Source of the DNA: Stachybotrys elegans
Lineage: Eukaryota; Ascomycota; Sordariomycetes; Hypocreales; Stachybotryaceae
NCBI GenBank assembly: GCA_020746835.1
Contig: JAGPNK010000024.1
Coordinates: 186,001 to 250,000, forward strand
DNA: 64,000 nt
Direction: 5' to 3'
In this document: positions 11,220 to 22,996 of the stretch, piece after piece
Layout of the letters: each line of letters starts with the position of its first letter
Numbering within the stretch: position 1 is the stretch's first letter
Made by a program: the position numbers and the translations under genes
Notes under the pieces: generated by a model
Database searches by the model: none
What the model was told of the DNA's origin: nothing
What the model saw: only the letters and a program-made list of their open reading frames with translations

Positions 11220-13361
11220 ATGACAACCACGATGGCTTCGCTATATACCGACTTAGACACGAGCCGAGCTCAGATCCGCCTCCTGAAAGTTGAACAGGCT
11301 CCTGCAACACCGTCCAATGACAGCGGCCTCAAAAATCCTCCCCGTTATGTCACAGATTTAGCATCACTACTGCGGTGCTCTTTGGAGACTGTATTGCTCG
11401 ACGATAACCCAGAGTATTTTGCCTTGTCCTATGCCTGGGGCGACTCCGATTCAAAAATCAACATGAGGGTCGACGATACTGAGATCCAGGTCACGCGTAA
11501 CCTGCACTTTGCTCTCTGTGCGCACCGGCATAAACGTCATGGTACGCGTATCTGGGCTGATGCAGTATGCATCAACCAAGATAACCTTGACGAGAAGAGT
11601 CACCAAATCCGCCTAATGGGCCGCGTATACAAACAGGCCACCAGTGTTTTCTGCTGGCTAGGTCCTCTCAATCCGTACATTGCTCACTACCTGCGTTGGA
11701 AAAAGCTGCTGGAAGGCCCCGTGGGGTTCAAAAGCCATACTCCTCTTACGTGGCTGAGCACAAAACTCGGGTGGATCAAGTTCAACTACAAAATGCGACA
11801 ACTAGGAAAGACCAAAGAAGAGCGACTGATGCTCATTGCGTACATCATAAGGGGCCAAAATGAGTTCCTCAAGCTTCCATATTTTCACCGCATGTGGACG
11901 TTCCAGGAGACGATTATATCCGGTAATCGTGCGGTCTTCGTGGTTGGCAACCGACTCGTCCGTGACTACAGCCCATATCACATGATGCCCCGAATCGAAG
12001 AGCCGAGCGCTGCGTTCATGTCCATCGGCCGGCGGCAAGCCAGCAACGCCAGCAGCTTGAGCTTGGCCGAAGAAGAAATCATTAAAACAATCGCGCATCC
12101 GACGTACGCGCAGCGTCAGACACTCCTGAGTGGATCAGTTGGACTGGCAGTTAGCTTGAAGGGCTTACGGCCTTCGGATGATCCATCAATATTTCGGCTG
12201 TGGAATCTGATTGGCATGACTGAGTACAGAGTGTGTCATGATCCGCGCGACAGAATCTTTGCCCTGCTATCTCTGCTCATGCCCGCTGACGGAGCAACTG
12301 AAGGGGCAAGAGATCAATACCTCGCTGTGGACTGTACCAAACCTTACGAGCTTGTGGTTCGAGACACGCTCCTTTACATACACAAATTCGAGTTCGATCT
12401 CTGTTTAGCCTGGATACTTAAACGGTTTTTGGGTTTCAGGGGCGCGCTGCAGCAACAGGACGGACAAAAAGCAAAGGCATGCACTCCTGGCGATATCCAC
12501 TTTCCTACCTGGCTTCCTGACTTGACGAGACGCAAAACCACGGCGAGCTCCTCACCAGAGCTGTGGCCTCAAGGTGAACACATGCCACAGATCGACTGGA
12601 TTGAGGAGGGCGACCGGCTTAAATCCACCGCAAAGTATGTTGGCCGGGTGGTACATGCCCTAGCATTTCCAGATTCAACGGCCGACATCATTGACGCTAT
12701 GATCTGTATAATTCTTGAGGTTCAGCGTTTAGACAAACCCTCGGAGCCCTACAATCTTGGCGAGATTCATATCGAGATAGCCAAGTGGTTCAACATGTCG
12801 CGCTTGCCATACTCGGAGCAACAGGACTCTCATTTGCATCTACAATACCGCGAGATTCTAAGCTTCATCGCTCCGACAAAGCAACTCTTGGGGCGCCTTG
12901 CTAGGGCGCTGGTTCAAGATGCAGAATTACCGCTAGCATGGGGTGGTCTCGCTCGGGGGGTGCCGGGTGGCTGGATCATTTTGAAGTATATGCTGGCGAG
13001 AGAGGGTCACCCAAATGTCTGGATTCCTGAGCATATAGCCGGGGCGATGCGCGGTCGAGCACTGGCCGTGCTCGACTGTGGGAATTTTATCATCTGCAAC
13101 GCCGCGGCAGAGGCTGGAGATGAGGTGTTTGACAGCGATCACTTCACTGACATCTTGCTGCTGCGCCCAGCTCACTATCCGCACGTATGCGCAACGAAAC
13201 ATACTGGCAAAATGGATTGTTCAGCAGATGGCCCTGATGAATCGGTTTATCTATTTGTCGATAGGCCGTTTCTGGACGGCTATGGAAATTGGTTTAATAG
13301 GGATGAAAAGTTCATCACACAAATACGGAAGAGACAGCCGAAGCCAATTGTTATGATCTAA
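11220..13361 (+). CDS. HET-domain protein (heterokaryon-incompatibility type)
   Basis: One uninterrupted exon of 713 residues from ATG 11220 (MTTTMASLYTD). The frame runs upstream, but that part looks untranslated. The HET domain occupies about residues 60-270. Its hallmark blocks are YFALSYAWGD, TRIWADAVCINQDNLDEKSHQ and ATSVFCWLG, followed by PYFHRMWTFQE and later RVCHDPRDRIFALLSL. The C-terminal half is the usual long variable region without recognisable ankyrin, WD or NACHT repeats. HET proteins act in non-self recognition after hyphal fusion and can trigger programmed cell death; the allelic partner cannot be inferred here. The frame is complete, in contrast to the HET relic at 58 kb. 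Confidence 0.93.
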   Translation: MTTTMASLYTDLDTSRAQIRLLKVEQAPATPSNDSGLKNPPRYVTDLASLLRCSLETVLLDDNPEYFALSYAWGDSDSKINMRVDDTEIQVTRNLHFALCAHRHKRHGTRIWADAVCINQDNLDEKSHQIRLMGRVYKQATSVFCWLGPLNPYIAHYLRWKKLLEGPVGFKSHTPLTWLSTKLGWIKFNYKMRQLGKTKEERLMLIAYIIRGQNEFLKLPYFHRMWTFQETIISGNRAVFVVGNRLVRDYSPYHMMPRIEEPSAAFMSIGRRQASNASSLSLAEEEIIKTIAHPTYAQRQTLLSGSVGLAVSLKGLRPSDDPSIFRLWNLIGMTEYRVCHDPRDRIFALLSLLMPADGATEGARDQYLAVDCTKPYELVVRDTLLYIHKFEFDLCLAWILKRFLGFRGALQQQDGQKAKACTPGDIHFPTWLPDLTRRKTTASSSPELWPQGEHMPQIDWIEEGDRLKSTAKYVGRVVHALAFPDSTADIIDAMICIILEVQRLDKPSEPYNLGEIHIEIAKWFNMSRLPYSEQQDSHLHLQYREILSFIAPTKQLLGRLARALVQDAELPLAWGGLARGVPGGWIILKYMLAREGHPNVWIPEHIAGAMRGRALAVLDCGNFIICNAAAEAGDEVFDSDHFTDILLLRPAHYPHVCATKHTGKMDCSADGPDESVYLFVDRPFLDGYGNWFNRDEKFITQIRKRQPKPIVMI

Positions 13362-14046
13362 GAAAGTATTTTTTAAGTTATTAATATTATATAAGAATCC
13401 CACCTTGCCAACTGCTTCTGTAGCACGCGTGTATGTCATGCAGTCTAGGATCCACGGCACTTTGAGTAATGAATGACCACTATTGTGTGGTTCAAGAATT
13501 CTGTCATCCTCCTATTGTTAAATTAGGTCGTCACCAACTGCACAATGGATGGTTATTGCCCTATTTTGCATGCTTTCCCACACCTCAACTCACCTTGTAG
13601 GGCAGGTCGGCGCATACAACCTAGTGAGGTTACATCATTTTGAGAAGCACCAGAACAATTACCGAAGGGATTGACAATGTATACGAAAAACTAATCCCAG
13701 GCGAGCTGAGGCCGAGGGCGCAAGCAGCGCTGCAAAGGTCCGTACTAAGGAAAGCCGTGTCAGCATGCCCCACAAAGATCAAAGGGGAACACGTCTTGAG
13801 ATGGTTGAACAGCTTCAATGGAACTGCCAAGAGGCTTTAATGCGTCATTCTACTACCCAATCCAGTTGGAAAGCGACAGTTGATGGGATGCCTTGTTAGG
13901 TAGTGATACACGGGCGTTCATAGGTATAAGTATGTCTAACTAGCTCACGCAATGTATAGTTTTTTGAACACCATCAAACACCACACAGCTTCGGCCTAAG
14001 CTGCAATATTCAACGCTCAAGCCCTTGTCCTCAAAATTCAACAGTA
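13362..14046. other. Intergenic, nothing recognised
   Basis: Only short overlapping ORFs. It should contain the 3' end of the HET transcript and the promoter of the peptidase gene. Confidence 0.5.
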
Positions 14047-16290
14047 ATGTCGATCGGTACGGGGCTCGGAGCATCTGGCTCTGTATGCACTTCGCCCGCT
14101 TGTGTCCACGCTGCTTCTGAGATTCTGAAGAGTCTTGCGACAAATTACACAGATATCGACCCTTGTACCAACTTTGCGCAGTGTAAGTCACCTATCTCGC
14201 AGCTGTGCGACTCAGCCCCCTCTGACAATCTTTGAGATGCCTGCGGTAACTGGCCCACTTGGAATGAAATACCTGCCGGCCACATCTTTATAGATGCACG
14301 GACTTCTCTAGCGCGGGAGATTTATAGCATAGCCAGTGGAATTCTTGACAATGGCTATCCTGAAGGCTCATCAGCCGGATGGATTACCGTCGATCTTACA
14401 GAGGAAGAGGCAGAAATTGACAAGCGTAACTTCGACAAACTTCAGCACGCTTACCAAACATGTCTCACCACTCATGACCAAGATGAAGAAGGGCTGCAGG
14501 CGTTGGTTGCATTTGTTCAGGATGTGACTGAGGCGTTCCAAGTGGCTGCTGGCTCTAGCCCCCCATTTGATCTGGCATCAGCCATGGGCAGAACGTTGAC
14601 CATTTTCGAAACCTACGGTATCGGTACTACTCAGAACATCTTTCAGAGACAAAATAACTGGAATCCAAACGAGACTCATATTCATATTATGGCTCCGTTG
14701 GGCGGGGAGACACTCCCGGACGACAAAGAACTGGCCGAGACATACATGGTGCTCGCCAGTGAACTTCTCTCGGCCCTTCATCCTCAGAATATTGCAGCAG
14801 AGCACGCCCGCCGACTCCTGGGTGCTTCATTGGAGATCCAAGAACAAATCAATAACTTTGCCATCATGTCACAGATAGAAGAAGCCCAGTTGTACATGGA
14901 CAACCCGCTGGATGCGTATTCGCCAAGGACTTCCCTATCAGATCTACAGGCACGATTTCCTGAGCTTAATCTGGACCATGTGGTCAGACAGCTTGCACCT
15001 TCGGGGTACAGTGCTGAGCGCATCGCTGTGCCTCCTTCAAGCTACTTTGAAAACATCACTCAACTGATCACCACCACTCCATCCGATGTTCTACAGACGT
15101 ACTTTGTCTGGACGGCCATCTCCACCCTGGCTGGTTATGTTGATTCGGACGTCACTAGGCGATGGAATGACTTTCGGAATGTCCTGCAAGGTTCTGAAAG
15201 TCGTCTTCCTCGCTGGGAGAGGTGCATTGGTTTCCTCGACGAGGGTGCAGAATGGCTTGCCAGCCACCAACTTGCTTCATTCTTCGGCCCTAGCGGAATG
15301 ACTTGGATCCTCACACGTTTCTTCATCGACAATCACTACACCCCTGCGGCAGAAAACCTTACTTCCCATATAACTAAATACCTCTCGGACGGTTTTGCGA
15401 AACGGCTCGAAAACGCGGATTGGATATCAAGGGATGTGAAAAATACGGCCTTGAGAAAAATCCATTCCATGGTGTTTGCAACTGGGTTTCCTACGGATCC
15501 CGATACGATCAACCCAACCACTCTGGAGGAATATTACAGCGATATCATTATTGCGGACAATCATCTTGAGAATGTCTTATCTCTTGCGAAAGCAGCTATC
15601 GGGAAAAGATGGTCTATTTTAGAAAGACCATCGGTTAGGGGCCAGTTCAAAATGAGCTCTCTCGCAGCAACCGCCTACCAAGACTGGCAGCTAAATTCCG
15701 CCCGACTGTTGGCAGGAATTCAGCAGTTTCCTTTCTTCGATGTCACATTTCCTTCTTATCTCCTTTTCGGTGGGATTGGAAGTGTTGTGGGCCATGAGAT
15801 TACGCACGGATTTGATCACCTTGGTCGACAATATGATGCGAGCGGCAACATGTCCTCTTGGTGGGACGAGGAGTCGGTGAACAGATTCGTCGAACGATCA
15901 GCATGTTTTGTCGAACAGTACAGCAACTTTACCTTCACGGCACCTAATGGAACTCAGGTGATGCTCAATGGCACACTCAGCCTGAATGAGAACATAGCTG
16001 ATGCTGGAGGTGTGGCGACGAGCTACTTGGCCTGGAAGCAATGGGAGGAGAGAGAGGGTCGCGCTATGGGCCTCCCAGGACTCCAGGATTTTACAAATGA
16101 GCAGTTATTCTTTATCAGGTGGGGGCAAATATTTTGCCGCAACTCGCCAGCCGAAGTCGACATTGCGGGAATGCAAATGAACACTCATGCTCCACACGAT
16201 GCCCGGATTATGCTAACACTGCAGAACAATGTCGGTTTTAAAGAGGCATTTGATTGTCCAACCAAGGAACCTACATGCGAGCTCTGGTAA
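14047..16290 (+). CDS. M13 family zinc metallopeptidase (neprilysin/endothelin-converting-enzyme type)
   Basis: Two exons (14047-14182 and 14237-16290) and a 54-base intron yield 729 residues, about the usual M13 length. The N-terminal part has DPCTNFAQYACGNW, a Cys-containing signature of M13_N. The catalytic domain has VVGHEITHGFDHLG, giving zinc ligands from HExTH, and LNENIADAGGV with the third ligand Glu and the supporting Asp. The C-terminus ends in CELW, the family's CxxW ending. The enzyme should cleave short peptides. No signal peptide or membrane anchor is visible before the first Cys block, so either a 5' exon is missed or this is a soluble form. Neighbours give no pathway clue. 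Confidence 0.9.
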
Positions 16291-16905
16291 TAGGTAGGAT
16301 AGAACTTTCTTCAAATAGCCGGTGTCGCGAAGCTCGCCTCACGCTTCTGATCTATTCTAGAATGGAATTTTCCTGTTGCTGCTTATATCTACAACTTGAA
16401 CCACATGACTCCTCTTGTCTTGCTGTTGAATAAGCCGGCTTAACCGCAAAAGCATCAAATTTTCTTGGCGAGACTGCTGGGCTTAGAGACAACCCACACC
16501 GTGTAGGTGATAGCTGTGCTCCAAGCTCAGAGGCTGTCCGGCCATGGGTTTAGGGAGCTTATAGTTGGTGTGAATCTGCTGATACTCTCTGAAGTCTGTT
16601 CTAAAATTCCTGTTCAACAGAATCACTGTGGCTTTATGGAGACTTCTTGCAATGGCAGTATCAATGCTCGTGGGAAAGGTTCTGTGGGAGTCTATGGCAT
16701 ATACAAACTCCCTGTCCAGCCATGCCATGGAAGAAGCTCAGAAATGATTCACCACTCACGTCTTACTCGGATGAGTGAACTTGTGTTTTTCACGGTGGAT
16801 CAATTAACAATGGCTCGTTCTTCTCTCATATTACAAGGCCGTGGCCTAATCACACAGATCGAAACCACTCAAGGCCGATAGACGAGACAGTCCTCACATA
16901 TAGAT
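16291..16905. other. Intergenic, nothing recognised
   Basis: A 124-codon plus-strand frame at 16507-16881 has no recognisable motif and lies between two better genes; I treat it as chance. Confidence 0.45.
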
Positions 16906-17632
16906 ATGCCACGAGCCTTTGTCCCAAACGCCAAACAAACCAACTCAACCCACATACTACGGCAAATGTCTCCGTCAAGCTGTCCTTCACCCGTGCTATT
17001 CGCACCCGTCGTCTCAAAGGATCTATTGCTCCAACACAACTGTCCTATCTGACAGGGATGAGGAATTGAGGATCCTGTGTCCTCAGTCTCAAAACGGCCC
17101 GCGCCCGATTCGAGTTCCTTGGACAGACTTCGACGGACGTCAATGCCCAGCTGCTTGCGCCTTCCTGGCCAACGGAGGGGTGTGGAAATGCTGTCAAGGC
17201 CATAGCCAAGACACGCTCAACGAATTCGTCGTTTGCTCTCAGCCAGGGTGTCGGCACGTATGTTGTCTGAATTGTGAATCTTCGAGCGAGTTAGGGATAA
17301 CTTGGAAATGCCACGCGTGTGCCGGCCAACCACGCCCTCAATCTTCCATCCAACCCCGGCGCCCAAACCAGTTCGACTTTTGCGAACGGGAGGTAGGCCC
17401 TCGCGCGTTCCTGAACCCGCAGAAAGGTATGCTAGAATACCACACAACTATCTGCGAGCATTGCCGCTGTGACAGTTGCAGAAGCACAACTGGTTACGGG
17501 CTCTGGTGGCAATGCTATGGATGCACTAAACTCAACAGCACCGCAGAGTGTACTGACTGCGGCCATGACATGGGGAGGTGGTTGCAGGCTTCTCATGTAG
17601 CACAAATTCCTAATATATATGTCCTGCTCTAG
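16906..17632 (+). CDS. Cys-rich zinc-binding hypothetical protein, 5' end unresolved
   Basis: From about 17062 onward one frame encodes repeated Cys pairs: WKCCQGH, CSQPGCRHVCCLNC, WKCHACAG, CEHCRCDSC, WWQCYGCT and CTDCGHDMG. The spacing suggests three or four small zinc-ribbon or RanBP2-like knuckles. I do not recognise a named family, but similar Cys-rich proteins are common in filamentous fungi. The frame has no ATG after its upstream stop near 16901. The nearest plausible start, ATG 16906, is in another frame, so a short intron or a frameshift must lie between 16960 and 17060. A GC..AG intron ending at about 17059 would work but is unproven. It is convergent with the dehydrogenase that ends at 17657. 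Confidence 0.55.
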
Positions 17633-17656
17633 GAAGTAAGCTTACCACAGCTAACT

Positions 17657-18806
17657 CTACGCCCAATCCTCTAGCATAACGTCGTGCTTGGTAAGCTGTG
17701 CGTACTTGATACTTGTTTTCCAGACAGCAGACCTATTCTCACGATCTTTCGACTCTTCACTCGGCTCTTTCAGCTCGTTCCCATTTAAATAAATTCCTTT
17801 TGGATATTCGCCAATTGGTGGGCAGTTACCAAAAGCAGCCCGGATCACGTCGGTTGCTGATTTGGACGGCTGGCGGAACGTGCCGTTGGGTGAGATGCGG
17901 CTCGACACTTGAATAACGCACATGAAGATGGTCCTAAGCACCGTACTCATCCCACGGGTGGTAATTTTGGTAGGCATCATGCCAGGATCAATGCCTAAGA
18001 CTGAGATGCCGGACAGCTTTGGGTCAGTGTCAAGACGACGCTGCAGCTCAAAGCTAATCTTCCGTCAGCTTTTACCAATACATCAGGGTGTAAGTTTCTA
18101 ACATCATCATGACTAGAAAAAGCTTGGAAGCACCGTAACGGCGAACACCTGCGAGGCTTCGCGGATCTTTGGATGGGTCATCGAGGCTTGGGCTCCATGT
18201 GCCTCTGGCAATGGAGTCAATGGTGCTATCACTGGCGTCGGAGAGTATATGCTTCCATTCAGGTTTGTCAAAAGCACCGCTCGATTTGTTTCTGTCATCC
18301 AAAGGACTGTTGGGTTATTAGCTGAGCAGCATCAATAGATTACTCAGGGCTTCTCACTCATGAACCCAACCACTGACGACGATAATTCTACCGTGCTTCC
18401 TGTCCATGCTTCCCAGCAAGAGGAGGGCCAGGAGCCAATGGCCCAGATAGTTGGTAGCAAAAGCAGCATCCAGGCCACTGTCAGTAAGTTCCTGGCCGGG
18501 CACTTCACGGCAGGCGGCGTTGAGGATAAGGGCCTTGATGGGTGGAATCTCACCGGCCGCGACCTTGGCGTTGATGGCGGCAGCTGTCTCGCGGACACTC
18601 GGCAGGTGGTTCAGTTCGAGGGACAGGATATCATGGGAGTGGTGCCTGAAAGGACCAAGGGCGGCACGGACAGAGGCCGCCGAAGCATCACCCCTGACAG
18701 CGTAGATGGCGTGGCAGTCAGGCCGGGAGACGAGGTTCTGCAGGATGGCAATGCCGAGACCGCCGTTGGCTCCTGTCAAAACAACTGTTTCCTTGTTAGT
18801 AGACAT
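17657..18806 (-). CDS. Short-chain dehydrogenase/reductase
   Basis: Three exons (18806-18358, 18306-18103, 18053-17657) with introns of 51 and 49 bases give 349 residues, all junctions in frame. The Rossmann glycine motif is TGANGGLG near residue 11, then LILNAACRE (the NNAG-like strand), NYLGHWLLALLLL and a catalytic YGASK (Tyr-x-x-x-Lys). The C-terminal half has VLGIDPGMMPT. It is a classical NAD(P)-dependent oxidoreductase of the group often labelled light-induced or retinol-dehydrogenase-like in fungi. The substrate is unknown. It lies downstream of the broken FAD oxidase on the same strand, which may once have formed a pair. Confidence 0.88.
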
Positions 18807-18866
18807 TGTTGGTCTTGTGAAACCGATTCTCTCTCCAAGGGGATTAAAGAGGCATGGAGATGAGAA

Positions 18867-19157
18867 TCACGCGATGGCGGGCTTTTTGAGTTTGTCTAGT
18901 CTTAACCCAACACGCCCGTGTTTGTCCTGTACCTCGATGGTACCTACATGTACACTGCTGCAACAGATGTCGTGGCAAATGGATACTCGTTGCGTCAGAT
19001 TTGGACTGTGAAGTTGCATTGTACTTTGCGTCGTCCAAATGAATTGAGCTTTGGTCACCTCGCTTAGCCGGGCAGCGGACACTTGGTTGGCTTCTGCGCC
19101 GCCCCCTTTGTCCATGCATATTGTCGTTAATATGAGCAGGGCGACAGACAGGCGCAT
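18867..19157 (-). CDS. Possible small secreted protein (96 residues)
   Basis: Starting at an internal Met, the frame begins with a signal-peptide-like run (MRLSVALLILTTICMDKG) and later contains clustered cysteines (ICHDICCSS). It is unbroken, but no family is recognised. A chance ORF is quite possible. Confidence 0.25.
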   Translation of the reverse strand: MRLSVALLILTTICMDKGGGAEANQVSAARLSEVTKAQFIWTTQSTMQLHSPNLTQRVSICHDICCSSVHVGTIEVQDKHGRVGLRLDKLKKPAIA

Positions 19158-19423
19158 GACCTCGCGAACCATTGGCCACAGGCTGTAAGACTGGAGTAGT
19201 ACTCAGAAATCAAGCCAATGAGAAACAGATCCACACGTCCTTAATCATTCTTACGGCATATCAACGTGATATTATGTAGCATTGTTGGTTGCGCAAGCCG
19301 CTGCATGCATCTCGCAAGGAAGTAGATAAGACGCCTGAGAGAAGCGACGTAATATTAGATAGCAGTACTTCATATCGGTTGCCCAGAGCGGTACCCTGCT
19401 GCATGCATGTCTAGATAAGACAT

Positions 19424-20978
19424 CTAGGTTTGGTAGGTATGAAAGTAAATTCGCAATAGTACTACGTCCGGATACTCCGCATGATGTCCGCGCGCGCATT
19501 CTCCAACTACTACCACATATGTATAATAATAACCTGCAGGCACCAACTTGGTAAAGACTCGGCGCGGGTCCACTCTAGCCCTCAGCTTCTGCAGCTCCGT
19601 CTGGCTCGCCTTGCCATATGTCTGGATTGGATTTTGCCACGGCGCCGCGTAGTTCAGGTACAAGAATGGATCGTAAGCGCCAAGCCTGCGTGCCGCTTTC
19701 TCCAGGTTCTCGACCAATGCCTTGGACGCTGCGTACATGCGGTCGTTGTCGTCTGGGTCGGCCCATGCCTGCGACAGTAAGCACACAATCAGTGTGCCGC
19801 GACGGTTCTCCAGGCCCATCACATTGCCCTTGGCATATCGTCTAAAGATTCCCTCGGGAAGGGGCTCCAGGGATAGGGACCATGTCACGCCCTCCACAGC
19901 GCGCACATCGTCCAGACTGGCGACCCAGGCGTCGAAAGCAGCGTGCAGCATCTGTAGGATCGGCTGGAAGGTGGTGGTCGCGAATAGATACTGCGCGACC
20001 CCCGACGGAAGGAGCTGTGACCCCTGCCTAGCCAGCTCAGCCATGGGCAAGATGGCTGCGTTTTGGAAGATGGAGGGTATGGCGAGAAATCCGCTGTAGT
20101 AGTCGGGATTCTGGATGGGTTCCCCGTAAATCAGCTGGTTGGTGACGACGGTCAGCCCCTGCTGCCCTGAGTAGCCGAACCCTGTGATGTAGGAGGCGAG
20201 GTCGTCGTAGTTTTCCGTCTTGGAGATGTCGGCGAAGACGCTCATTTGCTCGTCGATTGTGTCGAGAGGGTGGTAGATGGTGGCAGCCCACAACGGCCCC
20301 TGCGCAAACGTCTTGAAGTCGATGCGTGTGACGATGCCGAAGTTGTTGGATCCTCCCTTAAGCCCGCGGAAGAGGTCCCTGTTTTCCTGTTGGCTGGCTG
20401 TAACGACCTTGCCGCTGGCCAGAACCACCTGGAACGCAGTCAATGTCACATGTCCAGCCGAATCGCGGTCCAAAGTGCGAAATCCCGCCACCGAGCGTCA
20501 GCCCTCCCACCCCGAGACCCCAATACGACCACCAGTGACACTGAGGCCATGTGTTTCAAGCGCCGCGAACACAGAGTCCCAGGAAGCGGCCACCCCCACG
20601 CTCACAGTCTGATTGCTCCCAACTTGGATCGAGTCAAGAGCCGAGAGATCTACGGTGACACCAGCATCAATATTGGACGCACCTGGCACCCACATGTGGC
20701 CTCCAGACCGAACCGCAAACTTGCATGAACCAGCCGCCAGCACGGCAACCACCTTGGACACATCGCTGGTTGATGTCGGGGAGGCGATGCAACTGGGATG
20801 GAGCGCAGAAGCCTGAAGTGCAAAGTAGGATGATAGGCTGTCGCTGTAACGGGATGATCCCGGGCATGCTACCTTACTCGTGCCCAGCAGAGCAAGCAAC
20901 GAGATACACTAGATAGTTAGAACTATGGCAATGGATGACGTCTCGAAGGGAGGAGCTCACACATATACCAATGACCAT
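19424..20978 (-). pseudogene. FAD-linked oxidase, berberine-bridge-enzyme type, disrupted
   Basis: Exon 1 (20978-20963) plus a 54-base intron leads into a secreted protein: MVIGICISLLALLG is a signal peptide. The FAD-binding domain shows CKFAVRSGGHMW (the His that usually binds FAD covalently) and GGRIGVSG. Then the frame breaks: the conserved glycine-rich core continues in another frame (LTLGGGISHFG, FGWTCD, about 20510-20445) and the original frame hits TGA at 20498-20500. The C-terminal domain resumes in the first frame (TAFQVVLASGKVV) and runs to RRVFTKLVPAG, where relatives normally stop, but this one continues about 30 residues. One missing base in the G-run near 20510 plus a second indel near 20443 explain it. 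Relatives are extracellular oxidases of secondary metabolism. Sequencing error is the alternative. Confidence 0.8.
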
Positions 20979-21429
20979 TTTCTGGCACGTAAGAACGTTC
21001 ACCGAGCGGCAGCGCTTGGTGTAGAGTGAGCAAGTTGGAATAGTGGTGTACTCAATTCAGTTCCACCCATCCATGCTCCAGGGTGTCTTCTTATATCAGT
21101 AGCCATACGAATCCTACGCATTCCAAGACAGCTAAAAAGGTAGTGCCTGACCTAACCCTCGACGCCTAAGTGTCGCTCGGCGGCCTCTGCGTGGCAAGGA
21201 GCAGGATCTATATGCAGAACGGTGGCTACTTTTACCCGTCGCACTATTGGGCGGCGTAGAACTGGGAATTCAGGCGTGCTAACATCGTAGACAGCCGTCT
21301 GTATGAATGATAATGGCTAACTATTACTTTAAATAATAAAAGATAATGGATGAATGCTGTTATTACTTGCCCATCTTGTCTTAGTCCATAAATTATATAT
21401 ATATTTAATGTAGATCAGAATACTTCTTG
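20979..21429. other. Intergenic, AT-rich
   Basis: Upstream region of the FAD oxidase gene; AT-rich between 21300 and 21420. No gene seen. Confidence 0.5.
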
Positions 21430-21491
21430 CCAAGAGTAGCAAACCTACTACCAACCGCAACCAAGAGCAGCACACCTGCTACCAACCGCAG
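21430..21491. repeat. Degenerate tandem repeat, 31-base period, two copies
   Basis: Copies at 21430-21460 and 21461-21491 differ at four positions, three of them transitions (T/C, A/G, A/G). The repeat lies just past the 3' end of the receptor gene. Confidence 0.8.
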
Positions 21492-21542
21492 CCAACTTAC
21501 GCACAAGAGGCCTAGGAGGAGTAGCATCGCGTAACAAATCCC

Positions 21543-22996
21543 TCACGCTAACCGTTCTGTGCTTCCATGTCTCGACTCCTGGGTGAATTCGACAGACTGC
21601 ACAATACCGTCTGGCGCCACCTGGCTTCTGTCGCCTGATGCTACCACCTGCGACTTAAGCAGCGAAGCCTCCGTGAGCTCGTAGTAGTTGCGGCGGCCAT
21701 TCTGCGGCCCCGAGCCAAAAGTGGCCGCCTTAGCTTTGTTGTCCTTGGACCAATCGCTCGATGGATCGCTACCAGAGCGGCTGGTCGCCCCCCGTAGCCG
21801 AGAGCGCAAATATTTGACAATTGCTGAGCCACCCACATGTATCTTGAATAGCTGTGCAGCTGCCGGCATGCAGCAAACGATGAGCGCCACGTTTGTTTCC
21901 ACCAGGCTTCTCGCAGTGTCAACTTATGCGGTAAAGAAGAGGCGGTGTCACTTACGCGCAAATGGCTACTTGGCTCTGGGGCCAGGACGCATCATTTGTA
22001 TTATTGAGCTCTATGCGGTAGATCAACGAGAGCACGCTTACGAGCACGGCGCTGTAGAATTGGTCTGCTTCTGCGGCCAGACATGATGGCTAAACCTATG
22101 CCAGAGCAGTAGCGAAAACGGCCAATAGCTGCAAGCGCTTGCTGAGCGGCATGTTGAGGTGAATGATGGTTGGCAGCGGCATGATAAAGATGTAGATGTC
22201 CAGCACGATACTCAGGGCGCTTTGTATAATCCCCCAAATGATTAATCGACGTGAACGGCCAGCAGTCAGCATCGACTCCCAGGTCTCTCCTACGCGAGGG
22301 GCGGAGAAAATAGCCGCCAAAGGGATGTTTGGAAGGTAGAGAAGGAGCGTGAAGACAAGGCCGATGTTGATGGCAATCCTCATATTCCTGGTGGTGGAGA
22401 AGATTTGACGGTACAGTAGGATGAGAGCGGCTTTTGTGGTGAAGAATACAGGTGCGAATAAGGTGGCCTGAATGTAGAGAATCCGGAAGTAAGACGCTGT
22501 GAACCAGCAGACTGGAATATCCCACTGGTGTCGGTTGTAACGGTGTTCTGTTGAGGTTAACATCGATTGACAACAAGACTAGAGACTTACGAGCTAGTAC
22601 AATGCCCGTAAAAGCCGTGTTAATGATGCATCCCACGAGAGTGAACCCTGAAAGAATCAGCAGCTGTTACCGTAAATTGCGGTGCGGCTCACAGTCTGCT
22701 GAGTGCATCTTCCGGCGGTTCATCCACAGCCGACCTGCAGTCAGAAGCACCGAGAAAGATGCCATAAGGATGCCCAAAGATAAGGTAACGGGACCCAGAG
22801 TCGGCGGATCCACAAAGTTGGGTACGATGTTGATATCCGGCGGAAATCCACCTGGTGTCTGGCAGAGGTCCACGGCGACTGAACGTGTCTGGTAGCTTAG
22901 TCGTCGGTATCTTGTTTGTGGGTTTGTATTGTTGGAGCCACGTACCTTGATATACAGACCGGCAAGGAGAAAATGAGATCGACACTGATTACACAT
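21543..22996 (-). CDS. SAT4/Pth11-type seven-helix membrane protein with AT splice donor
   Basis: The frame enters a first helix at PTLGPVTLSLGILMASF and continues through spliced exons to the tail at 21543. Introns at about 22633-22677 and 22563-22605 are regular. The family core reads HQWDIPVCWFTASYF, ALILLYRQIF, IIWGIIQSALSIVLDIYIF and FATALA. Family continuity then requires a 48-base intron (22052-22099) whose first two bases on the coding strand are AT instead of GT. Unspliced, the frame stops at 22096-22098. After it come LSLIYRIEL and LVETNVALIVCCMPA, and a soluble Ser/Lys-rich tail. Relatives are putative plasma-membrane receptors resembling Pth11. The start is uncertain; ATG 22996 is the upstream limit. 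It may be a very young pseudogene. Confidence 0.75.
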
